Positions 9,384 to 19,166 of a stretch of DNA of 64,000 nt are shown here, piece after piece. The stretch lies in contig JARWZO010000011.1 of the NCBI GenBank assembly GCA_029866325.1, positions 1 through 64,000 on the forward strand, written 5' to 3'. The first letter of the stretch is position 1. Every line of letters starts with the position of its first letter. Both the position numbers and the translations under genes were made by a program. The notes beneath the pieces were generated by a model. It was not told the DNA's origin and ran no database searches. It saw only the letters and a program-made list of their open reading frames with translations. This DNA comes from Fluviicola sp. Lineage in GTDB: Bacteria > Bacteroidota > Bacteroidia > Flavobacteriales_D > Crocinitomicaceae.

Positions 9384-12300
9384 ATGAAACAATTGTTTTC
9401 GGTATTGAGTATTTTACTGTGTTTTTCTTCATTCATTACCTTCACAGCGAATGCTCAGTCTACCTTGTTTTCGGAGAATTTTGAAGGATTCAGTTCTTGG
9501 CAAATCTCCGGACCATCCACACCCAACAATTGGATTGTGAATACCTGTGCCGGAAATGGAATTGCTCAATCGGGAACTTCGTCGGCTTATATCAGCTCGG
9601 GAGGTGTAACTCCAGGGTGCGGACCAACAGGCACAGAGCATTATGGTTATGTGAATGCAAGTTCCGGATCACAAGCCGTTGTATTGTACAAAACAGTTAA
9701 TAATACGTGTTTCTTTTCATTGGAAGTAACTGCTGATATCAAGATTGATGGAGTGGCGGCACAAGATTTTCTTGAGGTGGTCTATAGTACAGACAATGGA
9801 GCAAGCTGGATTCCGGTATCTGGTCAACTAACAGGGATTTCGGCTTGGCAAACGCTCAATTATGCGCTTCCTGGATCATTGGATAATACAAGCTTTTGGT
9901 TAGGATTTCGATTTACCTACAACAATGTTACAGTGACAGGACTTCCTGCTGCGATAGACAATGTGTTGCTGGAAGGAACTAGTACAGATGTTACCAATCC
10001 TACTGCTGTTTGTCCGGCTACATTCTCGATCTATGCCAATAGTGCTTGTGTAGCTACCGTGCCCGATTTAACGGTAACGAAAAGTGATGACTGCACGGCT
10101 GCTTTGGATTTGATTGTCTCGCAAACGCCTGCTATTGGAAGCACACTCACTGCGAATGCGGTAGCAACAATAACGGTAACCGATCAAACTGGAAATTTCA
10201 CAACATGTGCTACCAACCTAGTGTTTATCGACACGATTCGACCGGTGATTGTTTGTCCGGCCAACTATGCCGTTCCGGCGAATGCAAGTTGTTTGTACAC
10301 ATTACCCGATTTAAGTCCGAGTGCTTCGGCAACGGATAATTGCACCGCTTCCGGATCGTTATTGTATGATCAAGACCCAAGCGTCGGCACCAATTTGGCA
10401 TTGGGAGTGCATACCATTGAATTGACAGCCCGCGATGCATCAGGGAACATTGGTACATGTACGTTTTCATTGACTGTTGCCGATTCAACACCACCTGTGG
10501 TAAATTGCCCGACCTATTATAACGTTCCTGCTAATGCATTGTGCATTGCTCCTACAGGTGATTTGACGGCTGCAGCTACCGTTACAGATAACTGCACTAC
10601 GGTGAGCGCGTTGTTTTCGTTCAGTCAGGTTCCCGCTGCGATCACAACATTCTCAGATACCATACAGGCAACGATTTACGTAACGGATGCTGCCGGAAAT
10701 ATCGGTTCATGCGTGCTGAATCTTGTTGCGGCAGACACTGTTGCTCCGGTAGTAACTTGCTTGTCAGATACCACAGTTTTTACCACCAATCCGTGTAATT
10801 ATTTCATTCCGAATTTAGCAGCGACCTACCAAGCTACTGATGGTTGTACACCTTCAACTGATCTGACTTTTGCACAAAGCCCTCTTCAGGCGAGCCCATC
10901 TTCGGGTTTAACGGTGGTTACAACTACGATCACAGATGCTTTCGGCAATTCGGCGGTATGCTATACAAATGTACATCCTGTTGATGCGATTGCTCCTGCG
11001 ATCACTTGTCCGGCCAATCAAACTATCAACAACGGCGTTAATTGTAATTTCATTTTACCTGATTACACCAGTTTGGCTCTTGTAACCGATAACTGTTCTG
11101 GTTATACGTTGGTGCAATCTCCGGCTCCTATAACTGTTGTAAGCGCGGGTGACAATACGGTTACACTTACAGTAACAGACGCTGGAGGAAATGAAACTAC
11201 CTGCGCGTTCAATGTGAGTGTTTATGAATCGGTAGTGCCTTCTATTGTTTGTCCGAGCAATATTCAAAGCTGTGATGTGGTGGTAACCTACTTACAGCCC
11301 AACGGAACCGATAACTGTTTGTATGTCATCACGCAAATCGACAATTCAGGACTCACTTCGGGCGATGTTTTCCCGGAAGGGATCACCAATCAAAGCTATC
11401 AAATTGTCGATTCTTCGGGAAACTCGGCTACTTGCAGCTTTACGGTAGAAGTGCTTGAAATTCCCGATCCTGCTGTGATTGCATTGGATACAATTGAATT
11501 GTGTAATCAATTTACGAGTCCTGTAACCGCTAACCCGATTTCGAACGGAACAGGAAGTTGGAGTGTCATTCAAGGAACCGGAACATTTACAAATGCTTCT
11601 TCCAATACCACAACAGTAAACGGATTGGCAATCGGAACCAACAAATTGATGTGGTCGGTTAGCAGCCCTTCTTGTGGAACCAAGCGTGATACACTTGTAG
11701 TTGTGGTTTGGCCTTTGCCATCTATTGCTGATGTTCAAGATACATTGCTGGCTTGCTCATCTGTAGGATTATTCATAAATGGGAATGTGCCACAATTCGG
11801 TACTGGTACTTGGACAAACAACTCGGGTATCATTTTCAATGATGCGAATGCGCCTGTAACGGCAGTATCTAACCTAAACGGAGGGAATCATGTATTGGTT
11901 TGGACGATTAGCAGTGGTACTTGTCCGAGCAATTCCGACACCATGATCTTGGTTAGCCCGAACACAGCCAATGCCAATTTCCCGGATACAACCTTGTGTA
12001 TAGCAGATTTTCCATTCACGTTAAACGGAAGCATTCCTGCTGCTGAGCAAGATGCTATTTGGAGTGTGATGTCAGGTGAAGCTAATTTTTCGAATAATTA
12101 TTCCAACCAAACCAACTTGCTTTCCGCTTCGGTGGGAACGGTTTCTATTCTTTATTGGCTCAATCATCCGATTTGTGGTTTTACCAGAGACACCGTTACT
12201 TTGGTTGTAGTAGATTGTGATAATCTGATTACGAATGTTCCAACCATGTTTACGCCTAACACAGATGGCAAAAACGATGTATTTGAGATTCCGAATCTTT

Positions 12301-12497
12301 CGGTAAATTACCCAGGCTGTAAGGTGACTATTTATAATCGATGGGGAGGCTTGATCTTTGAATCGGAAGGTTATCAACTTCCATGGGATGGAACGTATAA
12401 GGGGGAAAAAGTGCCAATGGGAACCTATTTTTACCACATCGAACTCAACTACGATGAAGCGAAAGAAGTAGAAGGTTCAATCAGTATTATCCGTTAA
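9384..12497 (+). CDS. HYR-repeat surface adhesin with CHU_C domain
   Basis: A 1037-residue T9SS-type surface protein. The start at ATG 9384 opens a signal peptide ([17 protein letters not shown]...ANAQ). The N-terminal jelly-roll domain (about 28-210) resembles MAM-like domains. Six HYR-type repeats follow (about 212-690); five begin with P-[VTA]-x-x-C-[PL], have a second Cys about 14 residues later, and end in D-[ND]/G-C-[TS]. Two Ig-like repeats with [16 protein letters not shown] cores come next, then a C-terminal CHU_C domain (about 945-1037: [36 protein letters not shown]). The gene sits 11 bp upstream of a PorP/SprF gene, the usual arrangement for an SprB-like adhesin and its dedicated outer-membrane partner. 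Confidence 0.88.
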   Translation: MKQLFSVLSILLCFSSFITFTANAQSTLFSENFEGFSSWQISGPSTPNNWIVNTCAGNGIAQSGTSSAYISSGGVTPGCGPTGTEHYGYVNASSGSQAVVLYKTVNNTCFFSLEVTADIKIDGVAAQDFLEVVYSTDNGASWIPVSGQLTGISAWQTLNYALPGSLDNTSFWLGFRFTYNNVTVTGLPAAIDNVLLEGTSTDVTNPTAVCPATFSIYANSACVATVPDLTVTKSDDCTAALDLIVSQTPAIGSTLTANAVATITVTDQTGNFTTCATNLVFIDTIRPVIVCPANYAVPANASCLYTLPDLSPSASATDNCTASGSLLYDQDPSVGTNLALGVHTIELTARDASGNIGTCTFSLTVADSTPPVVNCPTYYNVPANALCIAPTGDLTAAATVTDNCTTVSALFSFSQVPAAITTFSDTIQATIYVTDAAGNIGSCVLNLVAADTVAPVVTCLSDTTVFTTNPCNYFIPNLAATYQATDGCTPSTDLTFAQSPLQASPSSGLTVVTTTITDAFGNSAVCYTNVHPVDAIAPAITCPANQTINNGVNCNFILPDYTSLALVTDNCSGYTLVQSPAPITVVSAGDNTVTLTVTDAGGNETTCAFNVSVYESVVPSIVCPSNIQSCDVVVTYLQPNGTDNCLYVITQIDNSGLTSGDVFPEGITNQSYQIVDSSGNSATCSFTVEVLEIPDPAVIALDTIELCNQFTSPVTANPISNGTGSWSVIQGTGTFTNASSNTTTVNGLAIGTNKLMWSVSSPSCGTKRDTLVVVVWPLPSIADVQDTLLACSSVGLFINGNVPQFGTGTWTNNSGIIFNDANAPVTAVSNLNGGNHVLVWTISSGTCPSNSDTMILVSPNTANANFPDTTLCIADFPFTLNGSIPAAEQDAIWSVMSGEANFSNNYSNQTNLLSASVGTVSILYWLNHPICGFTRDTVTLVVVDCDNLITNVPTMFTPNTDGKNDVFEIPNLSVNYPGCKVTIYNRWGGLIFESEGYQLPWDGTYKGEKVPMGTYFYHIELNYDEAKEVEGSISIIR

Positions 12498-12508
12498 AAC
12501 AGCAAATC

Positions 12509-13567
12509 ATGAAAACAATCATTAGCATAATATCAGGGTTGCTGTTTACAGGAATACTTTCCGCTCAGCAAGACATTCAATTTTCGCAAGCGTTGAGCAA
12601 TCCTTATCTGTTCAATCCGGGAGCCAGTGGCATGACCAATGTGGCGGAATTTAATATCGGAACCCGCGCTCAGTGGCTTTCGGTTGAAGGAAAACCGATG
12701 ACCTATTACGCAAGCGGTCAATCACAAATCCGCTCAAAGAAATCAAAGAAAGCCGTGTTGGATGAATTTAACCTCGAACACAAATCGATTTACAATTCCC
12801 CGCAACGTACCATTGGTTTAAAACACGTAATCGGCGGAAAAGTTGTTTCGGATGTGATCGGACCTTTTGCGCGCACCGGATTTATGGGAAGTTATGCCAT
12901 TCACATGCCGTTTACCAAAAAGGTAAATGTAGGATTGGGAATTGGTTTGGGAATGAACAGTTTTTCGATCAACGAAAGCAAAGTGACGTTACTGGATCAG
13001 AATGATGGTGCTTACTTGAGTTATATTGGTGCTTCCAATCGTCAAAGTATGATCGACGTGCAAAGCGGTTTGGTTTTTTACAACAACCGTTTTTATTTCG
13101 GTGCCAGTGGGAGTCAACTTCTCAAAAACAAAACACAATTTAAGGGAATCGAAACGGAAAGTCGTTTTGAACGCCATTGGTATGTAGTAGGAAGTTACCG
13201 TTTTGACATCATGAAACAAAAATTCGGGATCGAACCTGTTGTGATTGTAAAAAGTACGGTAGCTTCACCGCTGAGTTATGATGTTGGTGCCCGATTCCAT
13301 TATTACAACATGGGTTGGATTAGCCTCGGATACAGAGGCAATGCCGCTTTGAGTGCCGGCATCGGTTTCAATGTATTACGTCAGTTCCGCTTGTCTTATG
13401 CGTTTGAAATGGGTGTTTCCGGTTTGCGTTCTTATGGGAATGGGTCGCACGAAATTCAACTCGGGTTTGTGTTTGGGCACAAGCGCAACATGGATAAAGA
13501 ATTCAAGGAACAAGAGAAAGAACATCAACAGCAAGTGGATGATGAGTTGAAAATAGGCACGAATTAA
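12509..13567 (+). CDS. PorP/SprF-family type IX secretion membrane protein
   Basis: A 352-residue outer-membrane protein with a signal peptide (MKTIISIISGLLFTGILSAQ) followed at once by the family signature QDIQFSQALSNPYLFNPGASG, then a beta-barrel with repeated GxxxxYRF / GLGIGLGMNSF strands. In gliding flavobacteria SprF is needed for secretion of the adhesin SprB (known). Its position 11 bp after the HYR/CHU_C adhesin suggests it exports or anchors that protein (inference). The C-terminus is charged (EQEKEHQQQVDDE), an addition outside the barrel. No promoter is visible in the 11-bp gap, so it is co-transcribed. Confidence 0.92.
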   Translation: MKTIISIISGLLFTGILSAQQDIQFSQALSNPYLFNPGASGMTNVAEFNIGTRAQWLSVEGKPMTYYASGQSQIRSKKSKKAVLDEFNLEHKSIYNSPQRTIGLKHVIGGKVVSDVIGPFARTGFMGSYAIHMPFTKKVNVGLGIGLGMNSFSINESKVTLLDQNDGAYLSYIGASNRQSMIDVQSGLVFYNNRFYFGASGSQLLKNKTQFKGIETESRFERHWYVVGSYRFDIMKQKFGIEPVVIVKSTVASPLSYDVGARFHYYNMGWISLGYRGNAALSAGIGFNVLRQFRLSYAFEMGVSGLRSYGNGSHEIQLGFVFGHKRNMDKEFKEQEKEHQQQVDDELKIGTN

Positions 13568-13590
13568 AACAGTTTTAACAATAGTTGCAG

Positions 13591-14913
13591 ATGCGTCCGT
13601 TTTACTTTTTATTAGCAATATCGCTTTGGTACTCGTTTAAATTATTTTATCGTCGTCAGCTGAAGATCAATAATAAGCACCCGCGTTACGGAAGCACTAT
13701 TTATGTTTCCAATCACCCCAATTCGTTTATGGATCCGTTGCTAATTGGATCTAACAATAAGCCGATTGTGCATTTCATGGCGCGTTCTGATGTGTTTAAG
13801 TGGTGGTTGAAACCGGTAGTTTGGGCAGCGCACATGTTGCCGATTTACCGCCAGCACGACGGTGAAGATACCAAAACCAAGAATCAGGGCTCGTTTGATG
13901 TGGTAAACCGCAGTTTATCCATAGGAAGGAACATCCTTATTTTCGGTGAAGGTTTTACAGATGACACTCCGATACGCGGATTAAAACCCGTTAAAAAAGG
14001 TCCGGCTCGAATGGGATTTTCGGCATTGGAGGCGATCAACTGGTCGAAAAACATATATATATGCGCGCTTGGCATCAACTATACGGATCGCAATACCATT
14101 GGCAGCGAATCGTTGTTGGTAAACGGAGAACGTATTTGTCTCAACGATTACAAAGAGGCGTATTTGGCAAGTCCGAGTAGAGTGATCAATGAAATTACGA
14201 AGCTCATCGAAACAAATATGCAGGAATGTATTACTCACGTTGCTGATAAAAACTGGTATTCGTTTCATGAAAATGTGATGCAGCTTACCCGCAAGGGAAT
14301 GAATCATGTCAATCACGACGATTCGATTCCGTTGAAAGAACGTTGGGAGTATTCGCGTCGTCTGGCCAAATGGATGAATGCTCAAAACCTCGACGAGCAG
14401 GAAGAATTGGTGAACCTGAAAAAGGAAATGGACGGTTATTTCAACCTGCAGAAACGCATGAAAATACAAGAGCGTTTTGTGTTGGCAAAAGATCATCCCG
14501 AATTGAAAAACCGAACTACCGAATTATTGATCATTCTGTTTGCCTGGCCTCTGGCATTGTTGGGAATGATTCACGGATTTGTTCCATATATCGTCACGAA
14601 GAAGTTCACCGAAAAATCATTCAAACGCAAAGTGTTTTGGGGTTCGGTAAAAATGATGTTGGGCAAACTGTTGGGAACCATTTACAACCTTCCCATCATT
14701 ATTATCGTGACGCATTACTGGTTGCCTTATTGGTGGCTGGGAATTGTCTATTTTTTCCTCATTCCTGCTGTTTGCTGGGTAGCTTGGAAATATGTAGTGG
14801 CTATCAGTGAATTCAGGATTAAAGGCGCGATGGATAAGATCGATGTTTCGAAATTTGCTGCCCGCAGAGCAGAGTTGATGAAGCGTATCAAGGAGTTGAT
14901 TCCGGTGGCTTAG
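13591..14913 (+). CDS. PlsC-family 1-acyl-glycerol-phosphate acyltransferase-like protein
   Basis: A 440-residue membrane acyltransferase. The catalytic motif is NHPNSFMD (His42, Asp48), an H-x5-D form that occurs in this phylum in place of H-x4-D. The substrate motif region reads FGEGFT (about 115-120), a variant of FPEGTR. The acyltransferase domain covers about 25-220; a charged helical region follows, then three C-terminal TM segments (about 310-400). The frame can be extended to a TTG at 13585, but ATG 13591 (MRPFYF) is the better start. It lies 23 bp after the PorP gene and may be co-transcribed with it. Substrate unknown; phospholipid or lipid-A-related acyl transfer is plausible. Confidence 0.85.
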   Translation: MRPFYFLLAISLWYSFKLFYRRQLKINNKHPRYGSTIYVSNHPNSFMDPLLIGSNNKPIVHFMARSDVFKWWLKPVVWAAHMLPIYRQHDGEDTKTKNQGSFDVVNRSLSIGRNILIFGEGFTDDTPIRGLKPVKKGPARMGFSALEAINWSKNIYICALGINYTDRNTIGSESLLVNGERICLNDYKEAYLASPSRVINEITKLIETNMQECITHVADKNWYSFHENVMQLTRKGMNHVNHDDSIPLKERWEYSRRLAKWMNAQNLDEQEELVNLKKEMDGYFNLQKRMKIQERFVLAKDHPELKNRTTELLIILFAWPLALLGMIHGFVPYIVTKKFTEKSFKRKVFWGSVKMMLGKLLGTIYNLPIIIIVTHYWLPYWWLGIVYFFLIPAVCWVAWKYVVAISEFRIKGAMDKIDVSKFAARRAELMKRIKELIPVA

Positions 14914-14920
14914 GATTCCT

Positions 14921-14928
14921 TACCTTTG
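14921..14928 (+). promoter_or_regulatory. -7 promoter element of the zeta-like gene (TACCTTTG)
   Basis: Exact TAnnTTTG match ending 7 nt before the ATG at 14936; a TTG lies 22 nt upstream. Transcription would begin almost at the start codon. Confidence 0.6.
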
Positions 14929-14935
14929 TAACAGA

Positions 14936-15511
14936 ATGCCAAATTTTTATATCATAGCTGGTTGCAATGGTGCAGGTAAAACCACCGCGTCGTTTAACAT
15001 CCTTCCCCGAATTTTACATTGCGATGAGTTTGTGAATGCTGACGAAATTGCACGTGGAATTTCACCGTTTCATCCAGCGGGTGCTGCTATTCAGGCGGGT
15101 AAAATCATGCTAAATCGTATTGACGAATTACTGGAAAAAGGAGTTGACTTCGCTATTGAAACTACACTTACAACTTATTCTTACCAACACACAATTCGAA
15201 TCGCGCAATCAAAAGGGTATGTAGTCACATTGCTTTTTTTCTGGTTAAATTCCGAAGAATTGGCAATTGATCGTGTGAAACAGCGCGTTAGTGAAGGTGG
15301 ACATAACATTCCCGAAGCAACCATTCGCCGGCGATATCACCGTGGGATTGATTATTTATTCCGCTTTTTTTTGGATATTTGTGATAACTATATCGTAGTT
15401 GATAATTCGAATCATGAGCATGAGTTGATCGCAAGGAAATCATCAAAAGGTGTAGAAGTGAAAAACAAAAGGTTATTTGAATTGATTAAATCTAAAGCAA
15501 ATGGCAATTAA
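14936..15511 (+). CDS. Zeta-toxin-like P-loop kinase/ATPase
   Basis: A 191-residue protein of the zeta-toxin/COG4185-type P-loop family. Walker A is GCNGAGKTT (residues 9-17, Lys15). The following NADEIARGISPF (about 35-46), AIETTLTTYSY (about 73-83) and the basic RRRYHRG helix (about 126-132) are family features; zeta toxins phosphorylate UDP-sugar peptidoglycan precursors (known for characterised members only). The gene has its own promoter and overlaps a 54-codon gene by 11 bp. An antitoxin is normally upstream in zeta systems and none is here, so toxin function is not shown; a housekeeping kinase is possible. Confidence 0.82.
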   Translation: MPNFYIIAGCNGAGKTTASFNILPRILHCDEFVNADEIARGISPFHPAGAAIQAGKIMLNRIDELLEKGVDFAIETTLTTYSYQHTIRIAQSKGYVVTLLFFWLNSEELAIDRVKQRVSEGGHNIPEATIRRRYHRGIDYLFRFFLDICDNYIVVDNSNHEHELIARKSSKGVEVKNKRLFELIKSKANGN

Positions 15512-15665
15512 GAAGACAGAAGATATAACTGATAAACTGATTTTTGGTTTACAGGAATCATTCAAACAACTGGTGAAAACCAAAAAGCGCGAAAATGGAA
15601 CATTTGTATGGTGCATCGATGGGAAAATTACCCATGTGAAAGCCAAAGATGTAAAGTTGAAATAA
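15501..15665 (+). CDS. Small 54-residue protein overlapping the zeta-like gene
   Basis: A short frame, ATG at 15501 to TAA at 15663-15665. It begins 11 bp inside the end of the zeta-like gene in another frame, an arrangement typical of translational coupling. The protein is basic: MAIKKTEDITDKL at the start, a predicted helix (FGLQESFKQLVKTKKREN), then short strands (GTFVWCIDGKITHVKAKDVKLK). I do not recognise the family. Position suggests a partner of the kinase, possibly an antitoxin or regulator placed downstream. It stops 1 bp before the convergent end of crcB. Confidence 0.6.
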   Translation: MAIKKTEDITDKLIFGLQESFKQLVKTKKRENGTFVWCIDGKITHVKAKDVKLK

Positions 15666-15666
15666 T

Positions 15667-16026
15667 CTATACTTTCTTTCCTATATATACCGCCGCTATG
15701 CAAAGCGCCACCGACACCACGATATTCAAACCGCCCATGAGGTAGTTTCCTTTTTCGAATAAATCGAGGTTTTCTTTGGCAAATGACGAAAACGTGCTGT
15801 AACCACCGCAAATTCCGATTACCATAAAGGTATACCATTGTTCGTTCGACTGAATTTTATCGCGTAACAAAGCAAGCGTAACACCCAAAACAAGACAAGC
15901 AACAACGTTTGAAATAAGCGTAGCCAGTGGAAACACATGTTGCCACCATTTAGTCACTAAAGCCGATGTTCCGAAGCGCATTGTTGCACCTAAACCACCA
16001 CCCAGAAATACCAATAACCAGTTCAT
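15667..16026 (-). CDS. crcB: Fluoride channel CrcB/FluC
   Basis: A 119-residue four-TM protein of the dual-topology fluoride exporter family. Motifs: GGGLGATMRFG near the N-terminus, the SNVVACLVLG helix, and the pore segment GICGGYSTFSSF (about 72-83) with the conserved Ser/Thr-Phe track. Length is usual. It is the last gene of a leftward run (obg, PAP2, crcB), 24 bp after the PAP2 gene. No fluoride riboswitch is visible upstream. Confidence 0.95.
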   Translation of the reverse strand: MNWLLVFLGGGLGATMRFGTSALVTKWWQHVFPLATLISNVVACLVLGVTLALLRDKIQSNEQWYTFMVIGICGGYSTFSSFAKENLDLFEKGNYLMGGLNIVVSVALCIAAVYIGKKV

Positions 16027-16050
16027 GAATTACAAAGAAGGGAAGAAAAA

Positions 16051-16659
16051 TTAATTGTTGGAAGAATCGCGCGGTAAATTCTCAATTAACCAGCGTTTTA
16101 CGACAAAACGATAACTCAAATAAGCCAACGTTCCTCCCCAGATTGTTCCGCCTACAATATCGCTCAGGTAATGCACGCCCAAGTAAATGCGCGAGAACGC
16201 AATAAGTACACTGATTCCCACCAAAATCCAGATTAATTTGGGATAACGCGGTCGTAAACTCAACCCGATCAATACGGTCATAGCAGCAAAATTGGTAGCA
16301 TGCGACGATACAAAACCATACATACCTCCTTTGTAAAACTCACCCTTCCCCAACGGATAAAAGTGAAGTTTGTGTGTCAATAATGCGTTGTGCGAGGGGC
16401 GATAACGTTGAAAAGCTTCCTTGAAAAAATAGACCGAAGTCACATCAACAATGGCTATTGTGGCGATAGTAATGCCAACAAAAAGGAGTGCTTTTCGCGT
16501 GCCGAAATATTGCCAACTTAGAAAAAGCAAGATTAAATACAACGGAATCCATGGCCAGCGAGCTGAAATAAACCAACAGATTTCATCTAAAACAGGAGTG
16601 TGCCAACTATTGACAGTCAGTACGATAGAACGATCGATGCTTTCCAGCCACTCAATCAT
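16051..16659 (-). CDS. PAP2-family membrane phosphatase
   Basis: A 202-residue integral membrane phosphatase with the three PAP2 motifs: [11 protein letters not shown] (K-x6-RP), SSHATNF (the PSGH motif in its SSH form) and [16 protein letters not shown] (SR-x5-H-x3-D). Six TM helices are likely. Family members dephosphorylate undecaprenyl pyrophosphate, phosphatidic acid or lipid A; which applies here is not visible. The gene overlaps the end of obg by 8 bp and precedes crcB, so the three are probably one transcript. Confidence 0.9.
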   Translation of the reverse strand: MIEWLESIDRSIVLTVNSWHTPVLDEICWFISARWPWIPLYLILLFLSWQYFGTRKALLFVGITIATIAIVDVTSVYFFKEAFQRYRPSHNALLTHKLHFYPLGKGEFYKGGMYGFVSSHATNFAAMTVLIGLSLRPRYPKLIWILVGISVLIAFSRIYLGVHYLSDIVGGTIWGGTLAYLSYRFVVKRWLIENLPRDSSNN

Positions 16660-17644
16660 GGTTGAGTTTCGACCAAATAAGGTCTTTGAGTTCTACCAAA
16701 CCTTGTTCGGCCACCGACGAAATAAACAACCATGGAATCTTTGGCAAATCGGAGCTGATGGCTTCTTTGAGTTCGTCATCCAGCATATCCGATTTGGTAA
16801 TCGCCAACAAGCGTTCTTTGTGCAACAATTCCGGGTTGTACTGTTGTAATTCGTTGAGAAGTACGTTGTATTCTTTGTGAATATCATCCGAATCGGCAGG
16901 AATCATAAACAACAACAACGAGTTGCGTTCAATGTGACGCAAAAAGCGCAATCCCAATCCTTTTCCGGTGTGAGCACCTTCAATAATTCCGGGAATATCG
17001 GCCATCACAAACGAGCGGTAATCACGGTATTTTACGATTCCCAGATTCGGTCTGAGTGTTGTAAACGGATAATCACCGATCTCGGGTTTTGCTGCAGAAA
17101 TCACCGATAACAAGGTGCTTTTTCCTGCATTTGGAAAGCCCACCAAACCCACATCGGCCAAAACTTTCATCTCCAATGTCATCCAGCCTTCACGACCTTT
17201 TTCGCCCGGTTGGGCAAAACGAGGTGTTTGAAAAGTAGATGATTTGAAATTGTCATTTCCCATACCACCACGACCTCCCGGAACCAAAATGCGTTCCTCT
17301 CCTTCGTCGGTGATTTCGAATAAAAATTCACCTGTTTCAGAGTCGCGGGCAATGGTTCCGAGTGGTACTTCAATGTACTTGTCTTCTCCTTGCGAACCGG
17401 TTTGCAGGTTTCCGGATCCATGAGCTCCATGTCCGGCTTTGATGTGTTTGTTGAATTTGAGGTGAAGCAAGGTCCACAACTGCTTGTTTCCACGCAGAAT
17501 GATGTGTCCACCACGTCCACCGTCACCACCGTCGGGTCCACCCTGCGGAATGTATTTTTCGCGTCGAAAATGCGCAGATCCACCACCACCGTTTCCTGAC
17601 TGGCAATGTATTTTTACATAATCAACGAAGTTATCTGAAGCCAT
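16652..17644 (-). CDS. obg: GTPase Obg/CgtA
   Basis: A 330-residue ribosome-assembly and stress GTPase. The glycine-rich Obg domain is at 1-158 ([33 protein letters not shown]). The G domain has G1 [10 protein letters not shown]2 region YPFTT, G3 DIPG and a G4 TKSD in place of NKxD. The optional C-terminal OCT domain is absent. An A-run sits directly before the ATG, and no Shine-Dalgarno sequence is visible. It follows adk and overlaps the PAP2 gene. Confidence 0.96.
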   Translation of the reverse strand: MASDNFVDYVKIHCQSGNGGGGSAHFRREKYIPQGGPDGGDGGRGGHIILRGNKQLWTLLHLKFNKHIKAGHGAHGSGNLQTGSQGEDKYIEVPLGTIARDSETGEFLFEITDEGEERILVPGGRGGMGNDNFKSSTFQTPRFAQPGEKGREGWMTLEMKVLADVGLVGFPNAGKSTLLSVISAAKPEIGDYPFTTLRPNLGIVKYRDYRSFVMADIPGIIEGAHTGKGLGLRFLRHIERNSLLLFMIPADSDDIHKEYNVLLNELQQYNPELLHKERLLAITKSDMLDDELKEAISSDLPKIPWLFISSVAEQGLVELKDLIWSKLNHD

Positions 17645-17649
17645 TTTTT

Positions 17650-17710
17650 TAGAGACTGTTTAAAGTCGTTTAAGTAAGAATGAAATTAGAACAAGTTTAA
17701 ACAGGCTCTA
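17650..17710. repeat. Inverted repeat between adk and obg
   Basis: Arms at 17650-17664 and 17696-17710, 15 bp with one mismatch, around a 31-nt loop. It lies in the adk-obg gap, 6 bp before the obg ATG. On the transcribed strand the hairpin is followed by A residues, not U, so it is not a classical terminator; mRNA processing or control of obg translation are alternatives. Confidence 0.6.
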
Positions 17711-17712
17711 AG

Positions 17713-18285
17713 TTATAAGTGCGGTTCGATAGCCGCGTATAATTTGTCTGAAATGGCATCGATTTCACCCACTCCATTAATCGTTGTTACCTTACCTTGT
17801 GCAACATAATAAGGCAAAACGTGAATTGTTTTGGTGAAGTATTCGTTGATTCGCTTCAGTAATTTTTCGGCTGCGTCATCTGCGCGACCGCTCACTTTAC
17901 TGCGCAATTCAATTCGCTCCTTAATGACTTCTTCCGGGACATCCAACTGCAACACAGTTTGAATCGGTTGTCCTTTATCGGCCAAATAAGCGTCGAGTGC
18001 TTCTGCCTGAACTACTGTTCGCGGAAATCCGTCGAAAATAAATCCTTTTGCATTCGGATGTTGTTGTACTTCGTGTTCCAACATGTCTATGGTCACAGAA
18101 TCCGGTACCAACAATCCGTCGGCCATGATTTGTTTTACATGCCTTCCCAACTCTGTATCGTTTTCGATGTGTGCTCTGAACATATCACCTGTTGATAGGT
18201 GAACCAGTCCGTATTTTTCAATCAATCGTTCAGATTGAGTACCTTTCCCCGCTCCTGGAGGGCCAAATAATACAATATTCAACAT
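17713..18285 (-). CDS. adk: Adenylate kinase (short form)
   Basis: A 190-residue enzyme that interconverts ATP + AMP and 2 ADP. P-loop GPPGAGKGTQ (8-17), AMP-binding LSTGDMFR, DGFPRT and the short-lid sequence SGRADD are present; the long zinc-type lid is absent, giving the short form. It starts 6 bp after the end of hpt and so is probably co-transcribed with it, placing two nucleotide-metabolism genes ahead of obg. Confidence 0.97.
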   Translation of the reverse strand: MLNIVLFGPPGAGKGTQSERLIEKYGLVHLSTGDMFRAHIENDTELGRHVKQIMADGLLVPDSVTIDMLEHEVQQHPNAKGFIFDGFPRTVVQAEALDAYLADKGQPIQTVLQLDVPEEVIKERIELRSKVSGRADDAAEKLLKRINEYFTKTIHVLPYYVAQGKVTTINGVGEIDAISDKLYAAIEPHL

Positions 18286-18291
18286 TGCGTA

Positions 18292-18822
18292 TTATCCTTT
18301 TAATTGATAAATATGTTCTGTATTTCTGCCGTGCTCATTGTAATCTAAGCCGTAGCCAACCACAAATGAATTCGGAATTGAAAACCCAACAAAATCAGGC
18401 TTGTGTTTCCCAACAAATGCCTCGGGCTTGTAGAGCAATGTAGTGATTTTGATACTCGCCGGGTGCTCTGTAGCCAGCAAGGTCATTATTTTATTGATCG
18501 TAATTCCGGTGTCTACAATATCTTCTAAAATAATGACATGTTTGTTTTTAATCGATGTATTGAGTCCGATTACTTCGTCAACTCTACCACTTGAATTCAT
18601 GCCTTGATAGCTGCTCACTTTCACAAACGAAATTTCACATGGCAGCGTAACACGCTTCATCAAATCGGCCGCAAACATAAAAGCACCGTTGAGTATAGCA
18701 ATGAATACCACCTCTTTACCGGCGTATTCTGTATTTAGCGTTTCGGCAATTGAAGCGATTTCCGTTTGAATCTCTTCATTGCGAATGAATATTTCGAAAG
18801 TTTTATCGTGAATTTGAAGCAC
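18292..18822 (-). CDS. hpt: Hypoxanthine phosphoribosyltransferase
   Basis: Purine salvage enzyme that joins hypoxanthine or guanine to PRPP. The PRPP loop is VIILEDIVDTGIT; the hood region contains FVVGYGLDYNE. An ATG at 18873 would give 193 residues, but the GTG at 18822 gives 176, the usual family length, with the usual opening (LQIHDKTFEIFI). A -7 promoter element at 18843-18850 lies downstream of the ATG and 20 nt upstream of the GTG, so the GTG is preferred. The gene heads the hpt-adk run. Confidence 0.92.
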   Translation of the reverse strand: MLQIHDKTFEIFIRNEEIQTEIASIAETLNTEYAGKEVVFIAILNGAFMFAADLMKRVTLPCEISFVKVSSYQGMNSSGRVDEVIGLNTSIKNKHVIILEDIVDTGITINKIMTLLATEHPASIKITTLLYKPEAFVGKHKPDFVGFSIPNSFVVGYGLDYNEHGRNTEHIYQLKG

Positions 18823-18842
18823 TTCGTCGTGTAAAATTTGTC

Positions 18843-18850
18843 CAAAAGTA
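18843..18850 (-). promoter_or_regulatory. -7 promoter element of hpt (TACTTTTG)
   Basis: Exact TAnnTTTG match on the minus strand, 20 nt before the GTG at 18822. It lies inside the longer reading frame and therefore decides the start. Confidence 0.55.
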
Positions 18851-18951
18851 CGATTTTTTGAGCATTTATTCATGGGATTTTTTGCGCAGGAGGAAATGAA
18901 GAGCCGGACCGGAAAAAATAAGCCTTGTTCATTAATTTAAGTAGTAGTTGA

Positions 18952-19097
18952 GTATCGACTAGCCGATACGTTATTTTACTCCCACAGATGCACAGATTTT
19001 GACTCGGCTAACGCGCTCGCTTGAATATCTTAGAAAGAGAGAGTAGTAAATTGTATGCGCTGCCGTTAGGAGCGCAAAGAATCGGGGCATCTGTGGG
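18952..19097. repeat. Palindromic interspersed element, copy 1
   Basis: A 146-bp intergenic element between hpt and purK. It opens with GTATCGACTAGCCGATAC (18952-18969, an 18-bp palindrome with one mismatch), then has outer arms CCCACAGATGC (18981-18991) and GCATCTGTGGG (19087-19097). The similarity of the arms continues inward imperfectly (CTAACG within both halves), so the unit can fold as one long hairpin. A second copy is at 35916-36055. No transposase is present. The rest of the 18823-19166 gap holds the two promoters. Confidence 0.8.
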
Positions 19098-19154
19098 AAA
19101 AATATCACCTTATCTGACTGGCTAAATTTGTGCTTCGGGTTTTAAACAGATTCG

Positions 19155-19162
19155 TACTTTTG
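19155..19162 (+). promoter_or_regulatory. -7 promoter element of purK (TACTTTTG)
   Basis: Exact TAnnTTTG match ending 4 nt before the purK ATG, so the mRNA should start at or next to the AUG. The junction TTTGCACCATG is identical to that at rbfA. A second match (TAAATTTG) is at 19123-19130 and could give a longer leader. Confidence 0.6.
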
Positions 19163-19166
19163 CACC

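Noticed and set aside
11346..11738. 130-codon antisense frame in the HYR adhesin
   Set aside because: Arg/Ser/Asn-rich shadow of the Thr/Ser-rich adhesin repeats.
16026..16050. Possible fluoride riboswitch upstream of crcB
   Set aside because: Only 24 bp separate crcB from the PAP2 gene, too short for the fold, and no GGNGAUG-type pattern is seen.
17650..17710. Terminator between adk and obg
   Set aside because: On the transcribed strand the hairpin is followed by A residues, not U, and obg starts 6 bp later.
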